64,000 bases of DNA from contig JAODAV010000022.1 of NCBI GenBank assembly GCA_025463605.1, positions 1 through 64,000 on the forward strand. Direction: 5' to 3'. Position 1 is the first letter of the stretch, and each line of letters opens with the position of its first letter. Position numbers and translations under genes: made by a program. Shown here in pieces: positions 1 through 8,344 of this stretch. Origin of the DNA: Rhodoglobus sp. (lineage in GTDB: Bacteria > Actinomycetota > Actinomycetes > Actinomycetales > Microbacteriaceae). The notes under the pieces were generated by a model, which had not been told where the DNA came from, ran no database searches, and worked only from the letters and a program-made list of their open reading frames with translations.

Positions 1-1138
1 TGGCGGACTGGGGCGGGTTGATGATCGCGGAGAACTCGGTGACGCCGAACATGCCGAGGTTGGAGACGGCGAAGCTGCCGCCCTCGAGCTCGTGTTGGCG
101 CAGTTTGCCGGCTCGGGCGCGCTCGGCGAGGTCGGCGACGGAGCGGCTCACCTCGGTGAGCGTGAGCTTCTCGACCGAACGCAGCACGGGTGTCACGAGT
201 CCGCCTTCGATCGCGACGGCGACCGACATGTCGACGGTGCCGTGGCGACGGATCGCCGACTCGCCCCAGGTGGCGTTCGCTTCCGGTACATCGAGGAACG
301 CTGCAGCGGCCGCCTTGAGCACGAAGTCGTTGAGCGACACCTTCACGGCCGCGGCCTCATTGACGGTTGCGCGCAGGGCGAGGAGCTTGTCGACGCGGCA
401 GTCCGCGACGAGGTAGAAGTGCGGCACCGTCGACTTGCTCTCGGTGAGGCGACGCGCGATCGCGCGCCGCATCGCCGTGTGCGGGATGTCGACGCCACCG
501 TCGTCGGTCGTCGCGACGGGAGCGGGCACAGGCGTCGTCGCAGCGGGAACGGTGGCGGGTACGGGCGCGGCGGCGAGCCCGTCGATGTCGCGGCGCACGA
601 TGCGCCCGCCGGGGCCGCTGCCCTGCACGCCCGATAGGTCGAGCCCGCGGTCTCTTACGAGGCGGCGAACGAGCGGGCTCACGAACTGGCGCGAGCCCGT
701 CGACTCCGACGGCGTGCCGCTGGGCGGAAGTTCCGTTGGCGCCGAGGCAACAGGAGACGGTGCGGTTTCGGGCGCGGTCTCCGGCTCCGGCGGGGCGGAG
801 GGGGCGGCGGCAGGCACGGCAGCGGCGGGCGGCGACGCGGGTGTGGCGGCGGGCTGGGCCGGCCCCGAATCATCCGCGACCAGGCCGTCGATGTTCTCGC
901 CCTGGGCGCCGATGACGGCGATGGGCACGCCGACCCTGACCGACACCCCTTCCTCGACGAGGAGCTTGAGCACGGTGCCCGCGGTCTCGGCCGCGTACTC
1001 GACGATTGCCTTCTCCGTCTCCACTTCGGCGAGAGGAACTCCGATGGCGACGTCCTCCCCGAGCTTCACCAGCCAGGTCTGGATGGCGGCCTCGCTGCTG
1101 TTGGCAAGCACCTCGGGCATCCTGATGATGGTTGCCAT
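1..1138 (-). CDS. Dihydrolipoamide acyltransferase (E2) of a 2-oxo acid dehydrogenase, C-terminus cut by window edge
   Basis: E2 core of a pyruvate-, branched-chain- or acetoin-type dehydrogenase complex; it transfers the acyl group from E1 to CoA on a swinging lipoyl arm. Reading the minus strand from the ATG at 1138 gives an N-terminal lipoyl domain with ETEKA (lipoyl Lys about residue 43), a long Ala/Pro/Thr-rich linker, a peripheral-subunit-binding segment (SPLVRRLVRDRGLDLSGV) and the start of the catalytic domain (RRAIARRLTESK). The C-terminal catalytic HxxxDG motif lies beyond base 1. The start overlaps the E1 stop as TGATG, so the two are translationally coupled. The substrate cannot be told from this part. 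Confidence 0.9.
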   Translation of the reverse strand, partial: MATIIRMPEVLANSSEAAIQTWLVKLGEDVAIGVPLAEVETEKAIVEYAAETAGTVLKLLVEEGVSVRVGVPIAVIGAQGENIDGLVADDSGPAQPAATPASPPAAAVPAAAPSAPPEPETAPETAPSPVASAPTELPPSGTPSESTGSRQFVSPLVRRLVRDRGLDLSGVQGSGPGGRIVRRDIDGLAAAPVPATVPAATTPVPAPVATTDDGGVDIPHTAMRRAIARRLTESKSTVPHFYLVADCRVDKLLALRATVNEAAAVKVSLNDFVLKAAAAAFLDVPEANATWGESAIRRHGTVDMSVAVAIEGGLVTPVLRSVEKLTLTEVSRSVADLAERARAGKLRQHELEGGSFAVSNLGMFGVTEFSAIINPPQSA

Positions 1139-3324
1139 CAGCGTCCGCCCCAGCCCTGACGCACGCGCTCGAGGCCGGCAACGACCTCCTCGGTGCGGGC
1201 GATCGCTGCGCGCTCGAGCACGCGGGAGATGCTCGGGCTCGCCTCACCACCGGTGACACGCTCGATCGGCTGGTCGAGGTAGTCGAAGAACCTGCGCTGC
1301 AACTCGTCGGCGAGCCATCCGCCGTAGGAGGTGCCCTGCGCGCCCTGTTCGACGATGAGCACGCTGTTGGTCTTGCGGATGCTCTCGCCGATGGTCTCGA
1401 AGTCGAGGGATGCCCGGTCGAGCCACCGCAGGTCGATGACCTCGGCGTCGATGCCGGTCTGCTCCACGGCCTCGAGCGCGTGGCGCACCATCGAGAGGTA
1501 GCTGATGACGGTCACGTCGTTGCCGACGCGGCGGATGCCCGCCTTGCCGAACGGCAGCTGGTAGTCCAGGTCGCCCGCCGGGATCTCCTCGGCCTGGCCG
1601 TAGAGGTCGACGTGTTCGATGACGAGCACGGGATCCTGCAGCGCGAGTGCCGTGTTCATGAGGCCGATGTAGTCGGCTGCAGTCGAGGGCGCGATGATGC
1701 GCCATCCGGGGCTCGTCGCGAAGATTCCCGCGGGATCCATGAGGTGCTGGGAACCGTAGCCTGAGCCCATCGCCACCTTGGTGCGCAGCACGAGTGGCAC
1801 GGGATTGACCCCGCCGAACATGTGCCGCGCCTTGCCGATCTGGTTGAAGACCTGGTCGGCGGCGACCCACATGAAGTCGGGGTACATGAACTCGACGACG
1901 GGACGGTAGCGGCCGTCAAGGGCCATACCGCCACCGAGGCCCGCGAACGCGTTCTCGCTGATCGGGGTGCCAAGCACGCGATCGGGGTACTTGGCCGCGA
2001 GACCTTTCGTCGCGCCGTTCGTTCCGCCGCTGAGCCGGTGGATGTCCTCGCCGAGGATGACGATGCGCTCGTCCTGCTCCATGCGACGACTCATCACGCC
2101 CGCGACGGCCTCGACGAACTTGGACTGCTCGAGCTCGCCCGTGTAGTCGAGGGGCTCAAGGGTGCGAGCACCCGCGAGTTCGCTCGCGTCTCCGCGCACG
2201 CCCACGTTCACGAAGTCGGTGTCGGGCCAGAGGGCGGGGCGGATGCGGCGCTTGCCGGCGGCGTCCGGGTCGGCTTCGACGAGCTCGCCTGCCGCGTCTC
2301 TCATGGCGGACTGCGCTTGCTCGCGCACCGAGTCGACGCCCGCCTGGTCGATGAGACCGCGGGCGATCATCTCTTTCGCGACGCGCAGCAGCGGGTCGCG
2401 GGCGCGCCACGACGCCTCCTCCTCCTTGGTGCGGTAGCCGAATGCGCTGCCGGGGTATGGCCCGTTCTGGTGGAAGAAGCGGTAGACCTCGGCTTCGATG
2501 ACCGCCGGTCCGCCGCCTGCGCGCATGACCTCCTCCGCCTGGGTCATCGCGATGTGCACCGCAAGGGGGTCCATGCCGTCCACGCGCCAAGCAGGGATTC
2601 CGAACCCCTGGCCGCGCACCGAGAGCCGGGTGTCTGCGACGCTCTCCTCGATCCTCGTGGCGACCGCATAGAGGTTGTTCTCGATGAAGAAGCACACGGG
2701 TAGCTTCCACGCCGCCGCTAGGTTCATCGACTCGAGCACGGAGCCGATCTGGCTGGCGCCGTCTCCGAAGTAGTTGACCGTGATGTCGCTCGTGCCCGCG
2801 CGCTTCTGCGACCACGCATTGCCCGTCGCGAGGGGGGCGCCGCCGCCGACGATCGCGTTGGTGCCGAGGGCTCCGGCTTCGAACCACTGGAGGTGCATCG
2901 AGCCGCCGCGGCCGCTGCAGTACCCCTGCGCGAGTCCGAGGATCTCCGCGAGGGTGCGCTGGAGCACGGTCTGAACGTCAGCGGTGACGACAGCGCTGAG
3001 GTCGAACTTTCCGTCGGAGACGTGAGTGAGGGCCTTGGCGAGGAACTGGTGATGACCGCGGTGGGAGCCGTTGACGGCATCCGTCGAGCGCATGCCCACG
3101 ATCGAGCCGACCGCGCCGCCTTCCTGGCCGATGCTGGAGTGCGCGGGTCCGTGAACCAGGCCTTCGCCGGCGAGTTCGAGAACGGTCTCCTCGAACGCGC
3201 GGATGAGGTGGAGTTCGGCGAGCATCGCTGCGAGCAGCTGCGGATCGGCGGCCTTCCAGTCGGCTGCTGTGGTCGTGACCTGAACCCAGGGTGCTGTGGG
3301 CTCCAGTCGGCGCGATTTCGGCAT
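1138..3324 (-). CDS. Fused E1 alpha-beta subunit of a thiamine-diphosphate 2-oxo acid dehydrogenase
   Basis: 728 aa; decarboxylates a 2-oxo acid and passes the acyl group to the E2 encoded directly downstream. The N-terminal half is E1-alpha: the HRGHHQFLAK segment and a TPP-binding motif starting GDGASQIGSVLE and ending near FFIENN. The C-terminal half is E1-beta: ILGEDIHRLSGG, the ISENAFAGLGGGMA segment and EFMYPDFMWVAADQ. Alpha and beta are usually separate genes; the fused form is known in some actinobacteria. The start ATG at 3324 has a GGAGAGGG ribosome site 5-7 bases upstream. The acetoin, pyruvate or branched-chain subtype is undecided; the neighbourhood favours a dedicated catabolic substrate. 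Confidence 0.88.
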   Translation of the reverse strand: MPKSRRLEPTAPWVQVTTTAADWKAADPQLLAAMLAELHLIRAFEETVLELAGEGLVHGPAHSSIGQEGGAVGSIVGMRSTDAVNGSHRGHHQFLAKALTHVSDGKFDLSAVVTADVQTVLQRTLAEILGLAQGYCSGRGGSMHLQWFEAGALGTNAIVGGGAPLATGNAWSQKRAGTSDITVNYFGDGASQIGSVLESMNLAAAWKLPVCFFIENNLYAVATRIEESVADTRLSVRGQGFGIPAWRVDGMDPLAVHIAMTQAEEVMRAGGGPAVIEAEVYRFFHQNGPYPGSAFGYRTKEEEASWRARDPLLRVAKEMIARGLIDQAGVDSVREQAQSAMRDAAGELVEADPDAAGKRRIRPALWPDTDFVNVGVRGDASELAGARTLEPLDYTGELEQSKFVEAVAGVMSRRMEQDERIVILGEDIHRLSGGTNGATKGLAAKYPDRVLGTPISENAFAGLGGGMALDGRYRPVVEFMYPDFMWVAADQVFNQIGKARHMFGGVNPVPLVLRTKVAMGSGYGSQHLMDPAGIFATSPGWRIIAPSTAADYIGLMNTALALQDPVLVIEHVDLYGQAEEIPAGDLDYQLPFGKAGIRRVGNDVTVISYLSMVRHALEAVEQTGIDAEVIDLRWLDRASLDFETIGESIRKTNSVLIVEQGAQGTSYGGWLADELQRRFFDYLDQPIERVTGGEASPSISRVLERAAIARTEEVVAGLERVRQGWGGR

Positions 3325-3392
3325 CGTCCCTCTCCGTTGACGGGTGTCGCTATCGCGTGGTGCGGACGACTTCCAACTCAGGCTAACTCAGA

Positions 3393-3404
3393 ATTGTATT
3401 CAAT
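3393..3404. promoter_or_regulatory. Palindrome ATTGTATTCAAT, candidate GntR/FCD operator
   Basis: Inverted repeat ATTG-n4-CAAT in the 158-base gap between the divergent E1 (minus) and VOC (plus) genes. It matches ATTGnATnCAAT, the pattern of the perfect palindrome upstream of the GntR/FCD regulator gene (16003-16014). FCD-type GntR proteins commonly bind such short AT-rich palindromes. Control of both divergent units by that regulator is an inference. Confidence 0.5.
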
Positions 3405-3482
3405 CGCAAGATCAGTGCCCCGAAATTCCGTCAGATGAGGCACTATTGAGGGATAACTGGATTCAATCATCAAGGAGGATGC

Positions 3483-4010
3483 ATGGCGCTGCCCGGCCTG
3501 CAAGGCACCGACCACATCGGTTTCACCGTTCCCGACCTCGAGCAGGCGGATGACTTCTTCGTTCGAGTGCTCGGCTGCCAGCGTGTCTACTCGCTCGGCC
3601 CGTTCGCACACGATGAGGGCGCGTGGATGCTGGATCACCTCGGCGTGCATCCTCGAACCGTGATGCGCAAGCTCAACTTCTACCGCTGCGGCAACGGATC
3701 CAACTTCGAGGTGTTCGAATACGAGCCGGCCGACGGTCAGGCGCCCCAGCCGCGCAATAGCGACATCGGCGGCCATCACCTCGCCTTCTACGTCGACGAC
3801 TTCGACGTCGCGCTCGACTACCTGAAAGCCGAGGGCGTCGAGATCATGTCTGACCCCACCGTGAGCGCGAACGCGAGCTTCGGGCAGCGCTGGGTGTACT
3901 TCCGCAGCCCGTGGGGCATGCAGTTCGAGCTCGTCAGCTACCCCGACGGCAAGGCCTACGAGAAGGACGCGCCGGTGCTGCTCTGGCATCCGGCGCGGCC
4001 GGCCGAGTAA
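3483..4010 (+). CDS. VOC (glyoxalase/dioxygenase superfamily) protein
   Basis: 175 aa, two-module VOC fold. Likely metal ligands are His in GTDHIGFTV near the N-terminus, Glu in NFEVFEYE, His in GGHHLAFYV and Glu in MQFELVSYP, so the His/Glu set of a metal-dependent VOC enzyme (epimerase, glyoxalase or ring-cleaving dioxygenase) looks intact. A strong AAGGAGG ribosome site sits just before the ATG. It is divergent from the E1-E2 unit and 50 bases upstream of a ketopantoate-reductase-like gene, so probably first in a short operon. The reaction cannot be assigned. Confidence 0.85.
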   Translation: MALPGLQGTDHIGFTVPDLEQADDFFVRVLGCQRVYSLGPFAHDEGAWMLDHLGVHPRTVMRKLNFYRCGNGSNFEVFEYEPADGQAPQPRNSDIGGHHLAFYVDDFDVALDYLKAEGVEIMSDPTVSANASFGQRWVYFRSPWGMQFELVSYPDGKAYEKDAPVLLWHPARPAE

Positions 4011-4060
4011 CCACAACCACCGAGTCGATGAAGATGAACACCGAAGGAGTTGTCACAGGT

Positions 4061-5098
4061 ATGGAGAACGTGAAGATCGCAGTAGTGGGTACGGGAGCCA
4101 ACGGCGCCTCGCTCGGGGCTGACATGGTGCGCGCGGGGCTGGACGTGACGTTCATCGAGCAGTGGCCTGCGCACGTGGAAGCGATGCGGGCACACGGGCT
4201 CACCGTGCACCTGCCCGCCGAGACGCAAGTGACCCCGGTGACGGTATACCACTTCTGTCAGGTCGCCGAGCTGCGCGACAGATTCGACATCGTCTTCATC
4301 TCGGTGAAGACCTACGACACCCGCTGGGTCACGGAACTCATCAAGCCGCTGCTGCACGAGACCTCGGTCGTCGTGGGTCTGCAGAACGGCATGACGATCG
4401 ACGACGTGGCCGACATCGTCGGCGAGCAGCGCACCATCGGGGCAGTGCTGGGCATCGCAGCCAACATGTTCAACCCCGGTGTGGTTGTGCGCCAGGTGGC
4501 GCCGTCCGGCACGTGGTTCACGGTCGGCACGCTCGATGGCGCTCGCACCCCCGCGCTCGAGAGCGTCGCCGAGGCGCTGGGTCACGCGGGCGTCACCGAG
4601 GTGTCGGACGACATCCGCTCCTCCAAGTGGATGAAGCTCCTCGCTAACATCCCCGAGATGCTGCCCTCGGCCATCCTGAATGTGCCGCTGCTCACTGCGG
4701 TCGGCATCGAGGGAATGCGCCCGGTCATGGATGCCGCGTCCCGCGAGGCCTACCGCACCGCCATCGACCTCGGCATCACCATGGTGCCGATCTTCGGCAA
4801 GACCGCTGCGGACGTGCCCGACTCGGACCAGTACGCCCTCGACCTGCTCGACGCCGTGCTCGAGCACTACTCCCTGCCGGACACGCGAGTTGCCGTGCTG
4901 CAGGACTGGGACAAGGGGCGCCGGGCCGAACTCGACGCGTTCAGCGGCTACATCGTCGCGCAGCAGGACAAGCTCGGCACGAGCGCCCCGGTGAACGAGG
5001 CGATCCTCCGCATCGCCGAGCGCATCGAACAGGGCGAGCTGCTGCCCGACCCGTCGAACGCGCGACTGCTCGTGGAGGCGTACGCGGCGGTTCGCTAG
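4061..5098 (+). CDS. Ketopantoate reductase (ApbA/PanE) family oxidoreductase, copy 1
   Basis: 345 aa, NAD(P)-dependent reductase or dehydrogenase of a branched 2-oxo/2-hydroxy acid. The N-terminal Rossmann motif is GTGANGASLG, followed by IEQWPAHVEAMR. The conserved SSKWMKL segment carries the likely catalytic Lys, and the C-terminal KGRRAE and APVNEA blocks are family hallmarks. The start at 4061 was chosen over upstream in-frame ATGs at 4028 and 4034 because GAAGGAG lies 11 bases before it and the Rossmann fold begins at once. A paralogue is encoded convergently; the stops overlap by four bases. A biosynthetic panE would normally be single, so a catabolic role is more likely. Confidence 0.85.
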   Translation: MENVKIAVVGTGANGASLGADMVRAGLDVTFIEQWPAHVEAMRAHGLTVHLPAETQVTPVTVYHFCQVAELRDRFDIVFISVKTYDTRWVTELIKPLLHETSVVVGLQNGMTIDDVADIVGEQRTIGAVLGIAANMFNPGVVVRQVAPSGTWFTVGTLDGARTPALESVAEALGHAGVTEVSDDIRSSKWMKLLANIPEMLPSAILNVPLLTAVGIEGMRPVMDAASREAYRTAIDLGITMVPIFGKTAADVPDSDQYALDLLDAVLEHYSLPDTRVAVLQDWDKGRRAELDAFSGYIVAQQDKLGTSAPVNEAILRIAERIEQGELLPDPSNARLLVEAYAAVR

Positions 5099-6135
5099 CG
5101 CGCGGGCTCGCCCGCGAGTTCGAGAAGCACAGCCAGGTTCTCGATGCCCGGCTCGAGCTCCCCGCGTTCGATGCGGTGAGCCAGTTGCACGACGGCCTCG
5201 TTGACGGGTGCCCGACCGCCGAGACCGCGGTGGGTCTCGACAACCAGGCCGTTGAGGTCGTCCACCTCGCTGTGGCGGCCCTTCATCCAGTCCTGCAGCA
5301 CCGTGGTCTTCGAGTTCGGCATCACGAAGCCCGAGAGCAGGGTGTCAAGCAGGGTCTCGACGACCGTCGTGGGCTCTGCCACCGCATCCGGAGTCAGCCC
5401 GAAGATGGGCAGCACCGGGTTGCCGAGCCCAACGGTGGCATCGAGAGCCTCCTGGCCGGAGCGCAGCATGAGTGCACGCATCTCGGGGATCGCCGCGGCT
5501 TCGATCATCGGCAGCCCGAGGATGCCGGTGGTCACGAGCGTCGTCGCGTTGCTGACGAGCTTCATCCACTTCGCGGCACGGATGTCGTCGACGATGTCGA
5601 CCGCGCCGACGAGTCGGAGCAATTGCGCCACCTCCTCCACCCGGCCCGCCGTGGAGGGATGGATGCTGCCGAGCGCGAACCACGAGCGGTCGTGCGCCGA
5701 GTGCCGTTCCACTACCCCGGGTTCGAACATCATCGAGGTGATCTCGATGACGCAACCGAGCGTGCGTTCCGGGCCCACGACGTCGGCGATGGTGTCGACC
5801 GTCATGCCGTTCTGCACGCCCACGAGCAGGCCATCGGCCTTGAGGTGGGGTTTGATCAGTTCCGCGGCCCAGCGGGAGTCGTAGGCCTTGACGAGCATGA
5901 GCACGATGTCGAACTGCTCTCGCAGTGTCGCGACCTCGCACAAGTGCATGGTGTTCACGGGTTGCACGAGGGTCTCCCCCGCCAGGTTGATGACGACGCC
6001 GGTCTCGCGCATGGCCTCGACGTGCGCCGGCCACTGCTCGATGAGGGTGACGTCGAGTCCCGCCCGAGTCAGGTCCGCACCGATCGATGCGCCATTGGCT
6101 CCGGCGCCGAGTACCGCTATCTTCTTTTCAGGCAC
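5095..6135 (-). CDS. Ketopantoate reductase (ApbA/PanE) family oxidoreductase, copy 2
   Basis: 346 aa paralogue of the convergent gene at 4061-5098. It shares the GAGANGASIGADLTRAGLDV nucleotide-binding segment, the QWPAHVEAMR block, a catalytic Lys in AAKWMKL, and KGRHSE and APVNEA near the C-terminus. The two copies differ enough that they may act on different 2-oxo/2-hydroxy acids or run in opposite directions. It is transcribed away from a Dabb-protein gene; the shared gap holds a TGTTCA/TGAACA inverted repeat. The pathway is unknown. Confidence 0.85.
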   Translation of the reverse strand: MPEKKIAVLGAGANGASIGADLTRAGLDVTLIEQWPAHVEAMRETGVVINLAGETLVQPVNTMHLCEVATLREQFDIVLMLVKAYDSRWAAELIKPHLKADGLLVGVQNGMTVDTIADVVGPERTLGCVIEITSMMFEPGVVERHSAHDRSWFALGSIHPSTAGRVEEVAQLLRLVGAVDIVDDIRAAKWMKLVSNATTLVTTGILGLPMIEAAAIPEMRALMLRSGQEALDATVGLGNPVLPIFGLTPDAVAEPTTVVETLLDTLLSGFVMPNSKTTVLQDWMKGRHSEVDDLNGLVVETHRGLGGRAPVNEAVVQLAHRIERGELEPGIENLAVLLELAGEPAR

Positions 6136-6176
6136 GTGCGACCCCTTCGTTCCAACCGGCTACCGCCGTCCACTTC

Positions 6177-6195
6177 TGTTCATTTAGAGTGAACA
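6177..6195. promoter_or_regulatory. Inverted repeat TGTTCA-n7-TGAACA in a divergent promoter
   Basis: Perfect six-base arms around a seven-base spacer, midway between the second ketopantoate-reductase-like gene (minus) and the Dabb gene (plus). The position fits an operator acting on both promoters. The XRE-cupin regulator encoded nearby is one candidate binder, but nothing in the sequence proves it. Confidence 0.4.
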
Positions 6196-6234
6196 CTATC
6201 GCGAGTCAGCGCACAGTCAAGAAAGAGGAGCTCC

Positions 6235-6534
6235 ATGATCCGTCACATAGTCCTGTTCACCCTGGCGGCCACCGACGAGGCGCAGCGCGCTTCAGACGCG
6301 GCGGGCATGAAGCAGCGCCTGGAGGGACTCGTGGGGCAGATTCCGGGGCTCCGCACGCTGACGGTCTCACGTGACCTCGGCACGGTCGAGGGTCATTTCG
6401 ACCTCGCGCTGGTCTCCGACCACGACGACAACGCCGCGCTCGAGGGCTACCAGGCGCACCCCGCCCACAAGGACGTGCTCGGGTACGTGTCGTCCGTCGT
6501 CGACAAGCGGGCCGTCGTCGACTTCGAGCTTTAG
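6235..6534 (+). CDS. Dabb-family (stress-responsive A/B barrel) protein
   Basis: 99 aa, one dimeric alpha-beta barrel domain. The opening MIRHIVLFTL and the later HPAHKDVLGYV are typical of the family, whose members form small ferredoxin-like dimers; a few are enzymes, most have no known function. An AAAGAGGAG ribosome site precedes the ATG. Its stop overlaps that of the convergent XRE-cupin gene. It probably belongs to the surrounding catabolic island. Confidence 0.85.
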   Translation: MIRHIVLFTLAATDEAQRASDAAGMKQRLEGLVGQIPGLRTLTVSRDLGTVEGHFDLALVSDHDDNAALEGYQAHPAHKDVLGYVSSVVDKRAVVDFEL

Positions 6535-7253
6535 ACGACGCCCGATTCGGGCAGGCCGCGCATCGCGGCGAGCACATCGACGGCCGACTTCATGGGGCGA
6601 TCGCCGGCACGGGCCATGCCGTGCTCGGCGAGCACATCGCTACCGTCGCCCGATTCATGCCGCCCGAGCACGAACCACAATCCCTTCGTGATGCCCGCGG
6701 TGTGGTTGATGTACAGGTGCGGACGGATGGAATCGAAGCACAGCGAGTCCCCGGCCTTGAGCACGTAGGTGTCGAAGTCGAGCTTGACGGTGAGCTCGCC
6801 CTCAATGATGTAGCCGTACTCGATGCCAGAGTGGCGCATGAGCCTGCCCTCGATCGAACTCGAGCCGCCCGGCGCGTACGTCGTGATCAGCGGGTCGACG
6901 ATGCCGTAACCGCCGACCGCAAGCCGCTCCCAGGTGACACCGTTCTCCATCTCGATGATGGGATTGTCCTCCCGGCGCTGAATCGCGCTCGAGCCGGGCC
7001 GAGCGACCGGGAACTGGTTGCCCCGGGCATCCACCGGATCAGGAGGAGCGGGCGAGTTGCCCAGGAGGTCATCGATGGAGACGCCGAGGTAGGTCACGAG
7101 CGAGTAGAGAGTGCTCACGGAGGGATGGGTCTTGCCCGTCTCGACCTGCGACAGCAGGCTCGGCGAGATGCCCACGGCGGACGCGACGGCGCGCAGGCTC
7201 AGGCGCTTGCCCTCGCGCACCACGCGCAACTGGTGTCCCAGATCGCTCTTCAT
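6531..7253 (-). CDS. XRE-cupin transcriptional regulator
   Basis: 240 aa. An N-terminal helix-turn-helix (ASAVGISPSLLSQVETGKTH, residues about 23-42) is followed by a C-terminal cupin barrel (SGIEYGYIIEGELTV, LKAGDSLCFDSIRPH). Such proteins sense small carboxylates or amines in the cupin pocket and control local catabolic or uptake genes. The start at 7253 (MKSDLG) has GGAG five bases upstream; the longer start at 7295 has no ribosome site. It lies immediately downstream of the ABC permease genes on the same strand, so it may be co-transcribed with the transporter. Confidence 0.85.
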   Translation of the reverse strand: MKSDLGHQLRVVREGKRLSLRAVASAVGISPSLLSQVETGKTHPSVSTLYSLVTYLGVSIDDLLGNSPAPPDPVDARGNQFPVARPGSSAIQRREDNPIIEMENGVTWERLAVGGYGIVDPLITTYAPGGSSSIEGRLMRHSGIEYGYIIEGELTVKLDFDTYVLKAGDSLCFDSIRPHLYINHTAGITKGLWFVLGRHESGDGSDVLAEHGMARAGDRPMKSAVDVLAAMRGLPESGVV

Positions 7254-7309
7254 AACCGCTCCATCATTGCGATCGATGTGCTCCAGGCTCGTCATCGGCG
7301 ACGGCCTGC

Positions 7310-8344
7310 CTATGAGGTTCCCACACGTTCGCCGACCGGAAGCGCATCTGCGGGAATCTCGCCCTCCTCGGCGACGATCTGCCGAAGTCGCGCGAGCCTG
7401 CGCCGACGCGCCGCTTGCATGATGACGAAGTCCGCGACGAGCAATACGACCAGAAGAATACCGAGAACGAGGTTGTTGAGATAGGAAGGCGCAGCGAGCG
7501 TCGCCATTCCGGCCGTGAGCGCACCCGTGATCGCAACACCGATAACGACGTGCCAGATGTTGCCGACGCCGCCGTACAGGCCGATGCCGCCGATCAGCGC
7601 TGCGGCCACCGCCAGCAGGAGAAGGTCGGGGAAGCCCTCGGGGGCCGCACTGCCTCCCTTGAGGCAGGCGATGGCACCGGCGAGTCCGGCCGCGCCGCCC
7701 GAGATACCGAACGCGAGAGTCAGCGACCGCTGCACCGGCACACCGGCCGCGATCGCCTCGGAGCGGGCGCCGCCGACCGCGTAAATGTGGCGGCCCGGCC
7801 GGGTGAGGGCCAGGAAGATCCCGACCACGATGAACAGCAGTATCGCGATCACGCTCGACGGAGAGAAGTACGTGGCGAACCGCACGTGCAGCGGGTCCGA
7901 GATCTCGAAGTCGGTGAGCACGACGGGAGCGTTGTTGCTCACCACATAGGCGAGCCCGCGGATCAGGATGAGACTTCCCGCGGTGAAGACGAGCGAGTTG
8001 ATGCCGAGTTTCGCGATCGCCCAGCCCTGCAGCGCACCGAGCAGAAAACCCCCGACCGTGGCGGAGAGGATCGCGACGACGAGACCGAATTGCGCCATCT
8101 CGATCGCGATGACACCCATGAGCGCCGCCATGGACGCGACCGACAGGTCGAGCTCGCCGGCGATCATGGTGACGGCGAGACCGAGGGCGACGATGCCGAC
8201 GAACGCGAACGACTCGAGGATCGCGTAGAGCGACGACGGTCCGCGGAATCCCTTCGAGAGCACGAGGAATGTCGCCAGAACCGCGATGAGGATGACGAGC
8301 CGCAGACCGTAGTCGCGGCCGACGGCGATGAGGTTGCCGCGCAT
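7310..8344 (-). CDS. Ribose-type ABC transporter permease 1
   Basis: 344 aa integral membrane protein of the RbsC/BPD_transp_2 family, with about eight to ten hydrophobic helices. The conserved loop ALTRPGRHIYAVGGARSEA, which contacts the ATPase, and GELDLSVASM near residue 65 are visible. It moves a sugar or sugar-like solute handed over by the binding protein. The start overlaps the stop of the second permease as TGATG, so the two form an obligate pair, as in heterodimeric simple-sugar transporters. Confidence 0.88.
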   Translation of the reverse strand: MRGNLIAVGRDYGLRLVILIAVLATFLVLSKGFRGPSSLYAILESFAFVGIVALGLAVTMIAGELDLSVASMAALMGVIAIEMAQFGLVVAILSATVGGFLLGALQGWAIAKLGINSLVFTAGSLILIRGLAYVVSNNAPVVLTDFEISDPLHVRFATYFSPSSVIAILLFIVVGIFLALTRPGRHIYAVGGARSEAIAAGVPVQRSLTLAFGISGGAAGLAGAIACLKGGSAAPEGFPDLLLLAVAAALIGGIGLYGGVGNIWHVVIGVAITGALTAGMATLAAPSYLNNLVLGILLVVLLVADFVIMQAARRRRLARLRQIVAEEGEIPADALPVGERVGTS

